Shown: piece after piece, positions 47,532 through 55,276 of the stretch
Numbering within the stretch: the stretch's first letter is position 1
How the letters are laid out: each line of letters starts with the position of its first letter
Assembly (NCBI RefSeq): GCF_030719215.1
Contig: NZ_CP120983.1
Location: 6,014,001-6,078,000 of the forward strand
From: Streptomyces sp. Alt3
GTDB taxonomy: Bacteria > Actinomycetota > Actinomycetes > Streptomycetales > Streptomycetaceae
Reading direction: 5' to 3'
DNA length: 64,000 nt
Notes under the pieces: generated by a model
What the model was told of the DNA's origin: nothing
Database searches by the model: none
Seen by the model: only the letters and a program-made list of their open reading frames with translations
Translations under genes and position numbers: made by a program

Positions 47532-48575
47532 TCAGACCTGGTCGGCCTTCTCCAGCGCGGTGCAGCAGGTGTCGACGATCAGCCGCGTGACGACGTACGG
47601 GTCGACGTTGGCGTTCGGACGGCGGTCCTCGATGTAGCCCTTCTGGTCCTGCTCGACCTGCCACGGGATGCGGACCGAGGCGCCGCGGTTGGAGACGCCG
47701 TAGCTGTACTCGTTCCACGGGGCGGTCTCGTGCAGGCCGGTCAGACGGTCGTCGATGCCCGCGCCGTAGTTCTTGACGTGGTCCATCGGCTTCGAGCCCT
47801 CACCGAGCGACTCGGCCGCGGTGATGATCGCCTCGTAGCCCTCGCGCATCGCCTTCGTCGAGAAGTTGGTGTGCGCGCCCGCGCCGTTCCAGTCGCCCTT
47901 GACCGGCTTCGGGTCCAGCGTCGCGGAGACGTCGAAGTCCTCGGCGGTGCGGTAGAGCAGCCAGCGCGCGATCCACAGGTGGTCGGAGACCTCCAGCGGC
48001 GAGACCGGGCCGACCTGGAACTCCCACTGGCCGGGCATGACCTCGGCATTGATGCCGGAGATGGCCAGACCGGCCTTCAGGCAGTTGTCGAGGTGCTTCT
48101 CCACGATGTCGCGGCCGAAGATCTCGTCCGCGCCCACACCGCAGTAGTAGCCGCCCTGCGCGGCGGGGAAGCCGCCCTCGGGGAAGCCCAGCGGACGGTG
48201 GCCGTCGAAGAAGGTGTACTCCTGCTCGATGCCGAAGATCGGCTCCTGACCCGCGAACTGCTCGGCGACGGGGCGCAGTTCGGCGCGGGTGTTGGACTCG
48301 TGCGGAGTCATGTCGATGTTGAAGACCTCGCACAGGACGAGGACGTCGTCACCGCCACGGATCGGGTCCGGACACGTGAAGACCGGCTTCAGCACCCGGT
48401 CGGAGGCGTGACCCTCGGCCTGGTTGGTGCTCGAACCGTCGAAGCCCCAGATGGGCAGATCCGCCACGTCCTGCGTGGGGCTGCCGGCCATGATCTTCGT
48501 CTTGGAACGAAGCTTCGCGGTCGGCTCGGTGCCGTCGATCCAGATGTACTCAGCCTTGAACGTCACGGACGCCAT
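47532..48575 (-). CDS. glnII: Eukaryotic-type glutamine synthetase II
   Basis: 347 residues, the short GSII form: FKAEYIWIDGTEPTAKLRSK, LPIWGFDGSSTNQAEG, PIFGIEQEYTFFDG, INAEVMPGQWEFQVGP, NGAGAHTNFSTKAMREG, RGASVRIPWQV, EDRRPNANVDPY. It makes glutamine from glutamate, ammonia and ATP. GSII lacks the GSI adenylylation loop, so GlnE does not act on it; control is transcriptional through the four GlnR boxes upstream. It is heat-labile in Streptomyces and complements glnA. Confidence 0.97.
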   Translation of the reverse strand: MASVTFKAEYIWIDGTEPTAKLRSKTKIMAGSPTQDVADLPIWGFDGSSTNQAEGHASDRVLKPVFTCPDPIRGGDDVLVLCEVFNIDMTPHESNTRAELRPVAEQFAGQEPIFGIEQEYTFFDGHRPLGFPEGGFPAAQGGYYCGVGADEIFGRDIVEKHLDNCLKAGLAISGINAEVMPGQWEFQVGPVSPLEVSDHLWIARWLLYRTAEDFDVSATLDPKPVKGDWNGAGAHTNFSTKAMREGYEAIITAAESLGEGSKPMDHVKNYGAGIDDRLTGLHETAPWNEYSYGVSNRGASVRIPWQVEQDQKGYIEDRRPNANVDPYVVTRLIVDTCCTALEKADQV

Positions 48576-48621
48576 CCTTTGCGGGTGCTGCGGTCTATGG
48601 ATCGCAGCTTCGCAAAGTGCG

Positions 48622-48659
48622 ATTTCCCGACCGTTGCCCGAATGTGAACCCGGTGTTAC
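48622..48659 (-). promoter_or_regulatory. Four-box GlnR site upstream of glnII
   Basis: On the glnII strand: GTAAC-n6-TTCAC-n6-GCAAC-n6-GAAAT, with all spacers exactly six bases. This reproduces the gTnAC-n6-GaAAC-n6-gTnAC-n6-GAAAc GlnR pattern, one helical turn per half-site, 47-84 bases before the start codon. Confidence 0.75.
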
Positions 48660-48819
48660 CGACGTTTCCCGGGGGTGTCGGGCTCCTGGTGCCCGCCGCC
48701 CGGGGCCGTCTCACCCTGCGGCGCACTGAATACGTTCCGGCTCCGCGCCGCCCCGTCGCGGGCAGCGCCGGGACCGTGCCGCCCCCCTGTCCGCGCGGAT
48801 GTCCGGGCAGACTGGCGGC

Positions 48820-49743
48820 ATGACCACACACGTCTCCTCCGTCCCACCGCTGCGGATCGGCCTCGTCGGGGCCGGTCCCTGGGCGCGCCTGACCCATGCC
48901 CCCGCACTCGCCGGCCACCCCGGTGCGGTGCTCGGCGGCGTGTGGGGCCGCCGCGCCGAGGCGGCGCAGACGCTGGCCACCGCCCACGGCACCGAGGCGT
49001 ACACCGGAGAGGAGGGCCTCGACGCGCTCCTGGCCGCCAGCGACGCGGTGGCGTTCGCCGTACCGCCGGACGTCCAGGCGCCCCTGGCCGTGCGGGCCGC
49101 CGAGGCGGGATGCCATTTGCTGCTGGACAAACCGGTCGCCACCACGGTGCGGGGGGCGCGTGAGGCCGCCGACGCCGCCGAGCGGGCCGGGGTCGCATCC
49201 GTGGTCTTCTGCACCCTGCGGTTCGCCCGGGGCACGGCGGGATGGATCGACGAACAGGTTGCCACGGGCGGCTGGTTCACGGCACGGGCGTCGTGGATCG
49301 GCGCGCTTTTCGACCCGGGTGCGCCCAGCGAGTTCGCCGCCTCGCCCTGGCGCCGCGAGAAGGGGGGCCTGTGGGACGTGGGCCCGCACGCGCTCTCGGT
49401 CCTGGTCCCGGTCCTGGGCGAGGTGACGGACGTGGTCGCGGCCCGTGGTCCCGCCGACGCCGTCCATCTGCTGCTCCGGCACACGTCGGGGGCGTCGAGC
49501 ACGGTGACGCTGGCCCTGGACGCGCCGGCGGGCGCGGCGGGCACCGAGGTCGAGTTCCGGGGCGAGGCGGGGGTGTCCGCGCTCCCGGGGGGAGGCGGCG
49601 ACGCGCTCGGTGCGTTCCGGGCCGCGGTGGACGCGCTGTCCGACGCGGCGCGCACGGGGGTGGCGCACCCCTGCGACGTACGGTTCGGGCTGCGGCTCAC
49701 CGAGGTCCTCGCGCAGGCCGAGGCGGAGCTCGGCCGGTCCTGA
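48820..49743 (+). CDS. Gfo/Idh/MocA-family oxidoreductase
   Basis: 307 residues. N-terminal Rossmann domain IGLVGAGPWARLTHAPAL, conserved LLLDKPVATTVRGA (the lysine and proline of the EKP-type motif, here DKP), then the C-terminal substrate sheet with GGLWDVGPHALS. Acts on a sugar or inositol-like alcohol with NAD(P). Substrate unknown. ATG 48820; a 7-codon longer start lacks a site. Confidence 0.87.
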   Translation: MTTHVSSVPPLRIGLVGAGPWARLTHAPALAGHPGAVLGGVWGRRAEAAQTLATAHGTEAYTGEEGLDALLAASDAVAFAVPPDVQAPLAVRAAEAGCHLLLDKPVATTVRGAREAADAAERAGVASVVFCTLRFARGTAGWIDEQVATGGWFTARASWIGALFDPGAPSEFAASPWRREKGGLWDVGPHALSVLVPVLGEVTDVVAARGPADAVHLLLRHTSGASSTVTLALDAPAGAAGTEVEFRGEAGVSALPGGGGDALGAFRAAVDALSDAARTGVAHPCDVRFGLRLTEVLAQAEAELGRS

Positions 49744-49804
49744 TCCGCCGCCCCGGGAGCAGCGGCGCCGCGGAAGGGGGGCGGGCTGCGGACCGGCCCC
49801 GTCC

Positions 49805-50164
49805 TCAGCGCCCGAGCGCGTCCCTGACCGCCTCGTCCGTCCGCGCCACCACCGCCGAGCCGTCCTGCGCGGTGATGATCGGCCGCTGGATCAGCTTCGG
49901 GTGTCCGGCCAGCGCCGTGATCCACCGCTCACGCGATCCGGCGTCCTTCGGCCAGTCCTTGAGGCCGAGCTCCTTCGCGTCCGCCTCCTGGGTCCGCGTG
50001 ATGTCCCACGGCTCCAGCCCGAGACGGTCGAGCACCGCCCGGATCTCGTCGGGTGCCGGCACGTCCTCCAGGTAGCGGCGGACGGTGTAGTCGGCGCCCT
50101 CGGCGTCGAGCAGACTCACCGCGCTGCGGCACTTGGAACATGCGGGATTGATCCAGATCTCCAT
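49805..50164 (-). CDS. ArsC/Spx-like thioredoxin-fold protein
   Basis: 119 residues. MEIWINPACSKCRSAVSLLD holds a CxxC (Cys9, Cys12), followed by VRRYLEDVPAPDEIRAVLDR and the conserved PIITAQDGSAVVAR region. It is the YfgD/arsenate-reductase-related group; arsenic operon genes are absent, so general thiol redox or glutaredoxin-linked function is as likely as arsenate reduction. Confidence 0.85.
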   Translation of the reverse strand: MEIWINPACSKCRSAVSLLDAEGADYTVRRYLEDVPAPDEIRAVLDRLGLEPWDITRTQEADAKELGLKDWPKDAGSRERWITALAGHPKLIQRPIITAQDGSAVVARTDEAVRDALGR

Positions 50165-50283
50165 GGGGCCAAGGGTACGGGAGTGAGCCTCGAAATGGCC
50201 TCTGGCCAGGGGCGATTGTCAGTGGTGGGCGATAGTATGGAGGCAGTTCGTGAGGGTTCCACCACCGTGCCAGGAGGTTGCCG

Positions 50284-50553
50284 ATGGCCGTCGCCACAGT
50301 CACGACCGAGCCGCTCCACAAGCCGCTGCGGAAGAAGCGGCTCCCCGCGGGCCGGCCCCGCGAGTGGTACGTCTCCCACAACCGCCGCCTGAAGGCCATG
50401 CGCCTGACGATCGCCCTGCTCGACTCCGGGGTGTACCAGCCGTCGACCGCCGACAACGCCCGGATACGGGCGACGGCCGACCGCCTCGCCATGCACCCGC
50501 CGTCCGACACCACCTGCCGCATGGTCCGTGCGCTGATCCGCTACGGCCGCTGA
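50284..50553 (+). CDS. Conserved small basic protein
   Basis: 89 residues, very basic in the first half (KPLRKKRLPAGRPREWYVSH, NRRLKAMRLTIALLDSGVY), helical. AGGAGG precedes the ATG by 6 bases, one of the best sites in the window. No known domain; nucleic-acid binding is possible from composition only. Confidence 0.72.
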   Translation: MAVATVTTEPLHKPLRKKRLPAGRPREWYVSHNRRLKAMRLTIALLDSGVYQPSTADNARIRATADRLAMHPPSDTTCRMVRALIRYGR

Positions 50554-50634
50554 CCCTGCCCGCCTGTGCCCCCGGGAAGTCCGGGGGCACAGGCGGGCGC
50601 AGCGGTGTCGGGACCGGATGGGAGACTGCGCGCC

Positions 50635-51441
50635 ATGTCTCTCGCCGACCTGACCTTCGCCCGCTGGCGCACCCTGGACACGGCCGCCGCCACCCGGTTC
50701 GCGGAGGAGGCCGCCCGACGCGTGGACGGCCGTCTCCTGCGGGTGGCAGCCGCCCCGCACCTGGGCGGGACGCTGCACCACGCCGTGATCGAGCGCGGCG
50801 GTGAGCGGTACGCCCTGATCCCCGGTGGCGAGGTGACCGTCGGATTCGACGTGGAGGCCTGGGAGCCGTCTCCCGAACAGCTCGTCTCCTACCGCGAGGA
50901 GAGCCTGGCGGGCGGTTTCGGCTTCGACGAGGATCCGCGTGCCCACCTCGCGCGGGTGATGACCACGCCCCGCACGGCCGCCCTGCCCACCGTGCTGATG
51001 GCGGTGGAGCCCCGCAAACTCCCCGAACTCCCGGCGCTGGTACCCGCCCTGCTGGCCGGGCAGGGTCTGCGGGTGCCCGGCCCCGACGAGTGGGAGCACG
51101 CCTGTGGCGCCGGCGCCGGCACGCTGTTCCGCTGGGGCGGCTACGTCCCGCAGGACACGTCCCCGTACGGCGCCGGCGACGGCCCGCACCGACGGCACAA
51201 CGCCCTCGGGCTGCACATCGCCTACGACGTCCACGACACCGCCGAGATGACCTCGGACCCCGGTTCCGTATACGGCGGCGACGGGGGAGAGGCGGTCTGC
51301 GGCGGCTACGGCACACTCCTCGAATGGCTGCCGCTGGCCACCGCCAACCGCAACCCGGCCACGGCCGAGTTCCTCCACGGCCCCGAGGGCGAGGACATGT
51401 TCGAGGACTTCGGCGTGCGTCCCGTGATCGGTCTCGACTGA
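50635..51441 (+). CDS. SUMF1/formylglycine-generating-enzyme-like domain protein
   Basis: 268 residues. An N-terminal part (ALIPGGEVTVGFDVEAWEPS) leads to RVPGPDEWEHACGAGAGTLF followed by RWGG, close to the SUMF1/EgtB motif RLPTEAEWEYAARGG, and ends GVRPVIGLD. The segment that holds the formylglycine-forming cysteines is not recognisable, so the catalytic activity is doubtful; it may be a binding or structural relative. Confidence 0.65.
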   Translation: MSLADLTFARWRTLDTAAATRFAEEAARRVDGRLLRVAAAPHLGGTLHHAVIERGGERYALIPGGEVTVGFDVEAWEPSPEQLVSYREESLAGGFGFDEDPRAHLARVMTTPRTAALPTVLMAVEPRKLPELPALVPALLAGQGLRVPGPDEWEHACGAGAGTLFRWGGYVPQDTSPYGAGDGPHRRHNALGLHIAYDVHDTAEMTSDPGSVYGGDGGEAVCGGYGTLLEWLPLATANRNPATAEFLHGPEGEDMFEDFGVRPVIGLD

Positions 51442-51490
51442 CGGGAGGCGGCACACGAGCGCTCCGGCCACGGCCCCTGCCGGCCAGAAG

Positions 51491-51504
51491 TGTGACGTGT
51501 CACA
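51491..51504. promoter_or_regulatory. Operator-like palindrome before the hydroxylase operon
   Basis: TGTGAC-GT-GTCACA, perfect 6-bp arms, 80-93 bases upstream of the first operon gene. A second pair TCAACT (51531-51536) and AGTTGA (51549-51554) lies nearer the start. Regulator unknown. Confidence 0.5.
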
Positions 51505-51583
51505 GACAACACGTCGGGGCTGTGGGAACTTCAACTCTGTTACTCGTCAGTTGAGTTACCGACGTGCGCGTGGAGAGGGTCGA

Positions 51584-52453
51584 ATGAGCACTCTGCAAGC
51601 CATCACGCTCGACCAGGTGGTCGACACGGACCGCTACCCCCTGTCGGACCCCGGAAGCACCGAAGCCCGCGCCGTGGTGGCGCGGGCGAGGCGCGAACTG
51701 GCGGAGGTCGGCTGCACCGTCCTGCCCGACTTCATCCGGCCCGAGCTCCACGAGGTCCTGCGCCAGGAGTGCGCCGCCCTCGCTCCGCACGCCTACTTCG
51801 ACGTCGAGACGGTCAACGTCTACAACATCGACGTGGACACGGAGCTGCCCGAGGACCACCCCGGCCGGCGCACCTTCGAGCGCGGCAACGCCTTCGTCGC
51901 CCGTGACCGGATCCCCGGCGGCACCCTCATCAGCAGGCTCCACACCCACGAGTCGTTCCAGCGCTTCGTCGCGGACTGCTTCGGACTGCCCAGGCTGTAC
52001 GAGCTGGCCGACCCGCTCTCCGGCCTCGTGCTGAACGTCGTACGGCCGGGCATGGAACACCCCTGGCACTTCGACACCAACGAGTACACGGTCAGCATGC
52101 TGACCCAGGAGGCGGAGGAGGGCGGCTCCTTCGAGTACTGCCCGAACATCCGGTCCGCCGAGGACGAGCGCTTCGACGACGTCCGGAGCGTCCTGGACGG
52201 CAGCGGCACGCCGCAGCCGGAGCGCCTCCCGCTGCGGCCGGGTGACCTGCAGCTCTTCAAGGGCCGCTACTCGCTGCACCGGGTCAGCCCCGTCCGGGGC
52301 GGCCTCGCGCGCCACAGCGCGATCTTCGCCTACAGCGAGCGCCCGGGCGTCATCGGGAGCGTGGCACGCACCCGTCAGCTCTTCGGCCGCGCCCTGCCCG
52401 AACACCTGGCCGCGGAAGGGCGGGCCGTGCGGGGGGACCGGCTGCTGGACTAG
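51584..52453 (+). CDS. Fe(II)/2-oxoglutarate oxygenase of the HalD/BesD-like amino-acid hydroxylase group
   Basis: 289 residues. The iron site reads HPWHFDTNEYTVSMLTQEAE with His162 and Asp164, then His232 in LFKGRYSLHRVSPVRGG, and Arg243 (ARHSAIFAY) for 2-oxoglutarate. The strings around them match the group containing the free-amino-acid halogenase BesD/HalD, but halogenases have Gly in place of Asp164, so this should hydroxylate. Likely substrate: a free amino acid or a derivative of one. First gene of a three-gene run, followed after 54 bases by a methyltransferase. Confidence 0.82.
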   Translation: MSTLQAITLDQVVDTDRYPLSDPGSTEARAVVARARRELAEVGCTVLPDFIRPELHEVLRQECAALAPHAYFDVETVNVYNIDVDTELPEDHPGRRTFERGNAFVARDRIPGGTLISRLHTHESFQRFVADCFGLPRLYELADPLSGLVLNVVRPGMEHPWHFDTNEYTVSMLTQEAEEGGSFEYCPNIRSAEDERFDDVRSVLDGSGTPQPERLPLRPGDLQLFKGRYSLHRVSPVRGGLARHSAIFAYSERPGVIGSVARTRQLFGRALPEHLAAEGRAVRGDRLLD

Positions 52454-52507
52454 GGCCCTCGCGAACGGTTCCAGGCACTGCCACGCGCCCCACCGAGGAG
52501 AAGCCCC

Positions 52508-53323
52508 TTGCGTCTCGACGCGTCCGGAAAAGTCTCGCTGGACCACATCTACACCGCGCCCGACCCCCGCACCTACTTCCAGGTGCTCCGCCCGCTCGGC
52601 TACCGCGTCCCCCAACTCGCCAAGCCCTGGTTCGACAAGATCGTCAGGGAGTACCGGGAGACGGAGCACGTGGCCGTCCCCCATGTGCTGGACATCGGCT
52701 GCTCGTACGGGATCAACGCCGCACTGCTCAAGTACGACACCACGATGGACGAGCTGTACGCGCGCTACGACGGCAGCGGCCCCGCCTCCCGCGCCGGCCT
52801 GCTGGAGCGCGACCGGGACCTCGCACGCTCCCGCCGCCCCGCGCACCCGCTGCGCTTCACCGGCCTGGACGCCTCCACCAGCGCCCTGGCCTACGCCCGT
52901 GAGGCGGGATTCCTCGACGCCACCGTCGACGCCGACCTGGAGGCGAACGACCCCACCCCCGCCCAGCGGGACCTGCTCGCCGGGACGGACCTGGTGATCT
53001 CGACGGGGTGCATCGGTTACGTCACCGAGCGCACCCTCACCCGTGTCGTCCGCGCGCAGGACGGCCGACTCCCCTGGATGGCGCACTTCGTCCTGCGGAT
53101 GTTCCCGTTCGACCCGGTCGAGAAGGCCCTCGCGGAACTGGGCTACCGGACGGTCCGCGTCGACGAGGTCTTCAAACAGCGCCGGTTCGCGGGCCCGCAG
53201 GAACAGCGCGGTGTCCTGGACGGCATGGCCGCCGCCGGTCTCGACACGAGCGGGCTGGAGGAGGACGGCTGGCTCTACGCTCAGCTCTACCTCTCCAGAC
53301 CGCAGCACGCACAGCCCTCTTGA
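52508..53323 (+). CDS. Class I SAM-dependent methyltransferase
   Basis: 271 residues. SAM-binding motif I VLDIGCSYG (60-68) and a motif-II-like LRFTGLDASTSALAYA are clear; an insert of about 40 residues lies between them. The later part (TDLVISTGCIGYVTERTLTR, LPWMAHFVLRMFPFDP) does not point to a known substrate. The TTG start has GAGGAG 8 bases upstream. Gene order suggests it modifies the same metabolite as its neighbours, for example N-methylating an amino acid. Confidence 0.8.
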   Translation: MRLDASGKVSLDHIYTAPDPRTYFQVLRPLGYRVPQLAKPWFDKIVREYRETEHVAVPHVLDIGCSYGINAALLKYDTTMDELYARYDGSGPASRAGLLERDRDLARSRRPAHPLRFTGLDASTSALAYAREAGFLDATVDADLEANDPTPAQRDLLAGTDLVISTGCIGYVTERTLTRVVRAQDGRLPWMAHFVLRMFPFDPVEKALAELGYRTVRVDEVFKQRRFAGPQEQRGVLDGMAAAGLDTSGLEEDGWLYAQLYLSRPQHAQPS

Positions 53324-53349
53324 TCCCACTCACCGAGAAGAGAGCCGCA

Positions 53350-55161
53350 TTGAACGTCAGTCAGGAAGCAGCAGCCGGCACGGCCTTCGCCCGTGAGGGA
53401 AGCCTCCCGCGTGTGCCCCTGCCCACGCTCGAGGCGAGCTGCGAAAGGTTCCTCGCCTGGTGCGCCCCGCTGCTCACCCCGGAGGAAAGGGCGGCGACGG
53501 AGGCCGAGGTCACCGCCTTCCTGCGGCCCGACGGCCCAGGCCGGACCCTGCACACGGCACTGGAGGAGTACGACGCGACGGAGGGGGTGCACAGCTGGCT
53601 CGACACCTTCTGGCCCTACCGCTACCTCGGCCGCCGGGACCGGATCGCGCTCAACGCCAACTTCTTCTTCCTCTTCCAGGACACCGGTGAGGGACAACTC
53701 GACCGCGCCGCCGGGCTCGTCGCGGGCGCGCTCCATCACAAGCGTCGGCTCGACGAAGGGCTGATCGCGCCGGTCGAGCAGCGCGGCGTGCCGCAGTCGA
53801 TGGTGCAGAACCGGTACCTCTTCTCCACGACCCGCATCCCCGGGGTGCCGCTGGACACGGTGCGCGCCCCGTACAGCGAGCAGGAACCCGGCCCCTCGGC
53901 GGCGCGGCACATCGTCGTCCTCTTCCGGGGCACCATGTTCCGGCTGGACGTGATCGGACCGGACGGCGTACCGCACGGCCTCGACGAGATCGAGGCCGGG
54001 CTGCGTGCCGTCACCAAGTCCGACGTCCACACGGCCGAGGAGGACCGGGCGGGCCACCTCACCACCATGGCGCGGGCCGAGTGGGCGGCCACCCGCGCGT
54101 CCCTCGTCGAGGACCACCCCGGGAACGCCCGGACACTGGACGACATCGAGACCGCCCTCTTCTGCGTGTGCCTGGAGGACTTCGCACCCGAGGACACCCA
54201 GGCCGCCTGCGACGAACTGCTCCACGGGGACCGCGGCAACCGCTGGTTCGACAAGGCCGTCTCCTTCGTCGTCTTCGCGGACGGCCGGGCCGGCATCAAC
54301 GTCGAGCACTGCGAGCTGGACGGGACGACCGTCCTCAGCTTCACCGACGCCCTGCTCGGCACCCCGCCGGGCGAGCACTCCCGCGGGTCCGGGGCGCGCC
54401 CCCAGGGCGAGCCGGTGCCGCAGCCGCTGACCTTCGAGCTGGACGCCTCCCTGCGCACGCGGGTGCGCTCGGCAGCCGAGTCCTTCGCCGCGTACGGCAA
54501 CGACACCGCGACCCGGACCGTGTCGTTCGGCGACTTCGGGAGCACGGCCGCCAAGGCGCTCGGAGTGTCCCCGGACGCCTTCGTCCAGGCCGTCTACCAG
54601 CTGGCCCACCAGCGGGCCAAGGGCCACCTGGGAGCGACGTACGAGTCGATCGCGACCCGCCAGTACCGCTACGGGCGCACCGAGGCGATGCGCGTGGTCA
54701 CCCCCGAGATGCCCGCGTTCGTCGCGGCGATGGACGACCCCGGGGCCGGTTGCGACACCCGCCGCGCCGCGTTCCGGGCCGCCGCCGCAGCCCATGTGGC
54801 GCGGGCGAGGGAATGCCAGGCCGGCGAGGCCCCCGAGCAGCACCTCTGGGAGCTGGAACTCATCCAGCGCCGCCGCGGCGAGGAACTCGGCGTGACCGAA
54901 CAGCCCGCCCTGTACCGGTCCCCGGGCTGGCTCACCATGCGGGACGACTACCTGAGCACCAGCTCGGCGCCGTCCGAGAACATCCAGTACTTCGGCTTCG
55001 GCTCCACGAGCAGCAAGTGCATCGGCGTCGCCTACGTCCTGCTCCCGGACCGCTTCAACCTCTACCTGAGCACCCCGCGCGCGGTGGCGGACCAGATGCA
55101 CGCCTTCGCGGAACACCTCCGAGAGGCGGTAGCGGAACTGCGCGACCTGCTGACGGACTGA
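53350..55161 (+). CDS. Choline/carnitine O-acyltransferase family protein
   Basis: 603 residues, the full family length. Opening SLPRVPLPTLEASCERFLAW, catalytic His320 in INVEHCELDGTTVLSF (family EHxxxDG), CoA/substrate strands TYESIATRQYRYGRTEAMRV and the C-terminal YFGFGSTSSKCIGVAYVLLP all match. Such enzymes move acyl groups between CoA and the hydroxyl of carnitine or choline and are uncommon in bacteria. No targeting sequence, so cytosolic. The TTG start lies 27 bases after the methyltransferase stop; a strong hairpin follows the gene. Confidence 0.87.
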   Translation: MNVSQEAAAGTAFAREGSLPRVPLPTLEASCERFLAWCAPLLTPEERAATEAEVTAFLRPDGPGRTLHTALEEYDATEGVHSWLDTFWPYRYLGRRDRIALNANFFFLFQDTGEGQLDRAAGLVAGALHHKRRLDEGLIAPVEQRGVPQSMVQNRYLFSTTRIPGVPLDTVRAPYSEQEPGPSAARHIVVLFRGTMFRLDVIGPDGVPHGLDEIEAGLRAVTKSDVHTAEEDRAGHLTTMARAEWAATRASLVEDHPGNARTLDDIETALFCVCLEDFAPEDTQAACDELLHGDRGNRWFDKAVSFVVFADGRAGINVEHCELDGTTVLSFTDALLGTPPGEHSRGSGARPQGEPVPQPLTFELDASLRTRVRSAAESFAAYGNDTATRTVSFGDFGSTAAKALGVSPDAFVQAVYQLAHQRAKGHLGATYESIATRQYRYGRTEAMRVVTPEMPAFVAAMDDPGAGCDTRRAAFRAAAAAHVARARECQAGEAPEQHLWELELIQRRRGEELGVTEQPALYRSPGWLTMRDDYLSTSSAPSENIQYFGFGSTSSKCIGVAYVLLPDRFNLYLSTPRAVADQMHAFAEHLREAVAELRDLLTD

Positions 55162-55222
55162 CCCGCAGGGCGCCGGGTGGCCGGGGACCACCCCGGCCGT
55201 CCGTGCGGGCGTCGCGCTCACG

Positions 55223-55263
55223 GCGAAGGCCGCCACTCCGGAGAACGGGGTGGCGGCCTTCGC
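55223..55263. terminator. Bidirectional terminator between acyltransferase and glnA
   Basis: Perfect 14-bp arms GCGAAGGCCGCCAC (55223-55236) and GTGGCGGCCTTCGC (55250-55263), loop of 13, between two converging genes. Confidence 0.85.
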
Positions 55264-55276
55264 GCGGTTCCGCGGC

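Noticed and set aside
49805..50164. Arsenate-resistance locus
   Set aside because: Only an ArsC-like protein is present; no arsR, arsB or acr3 gene is nearby.
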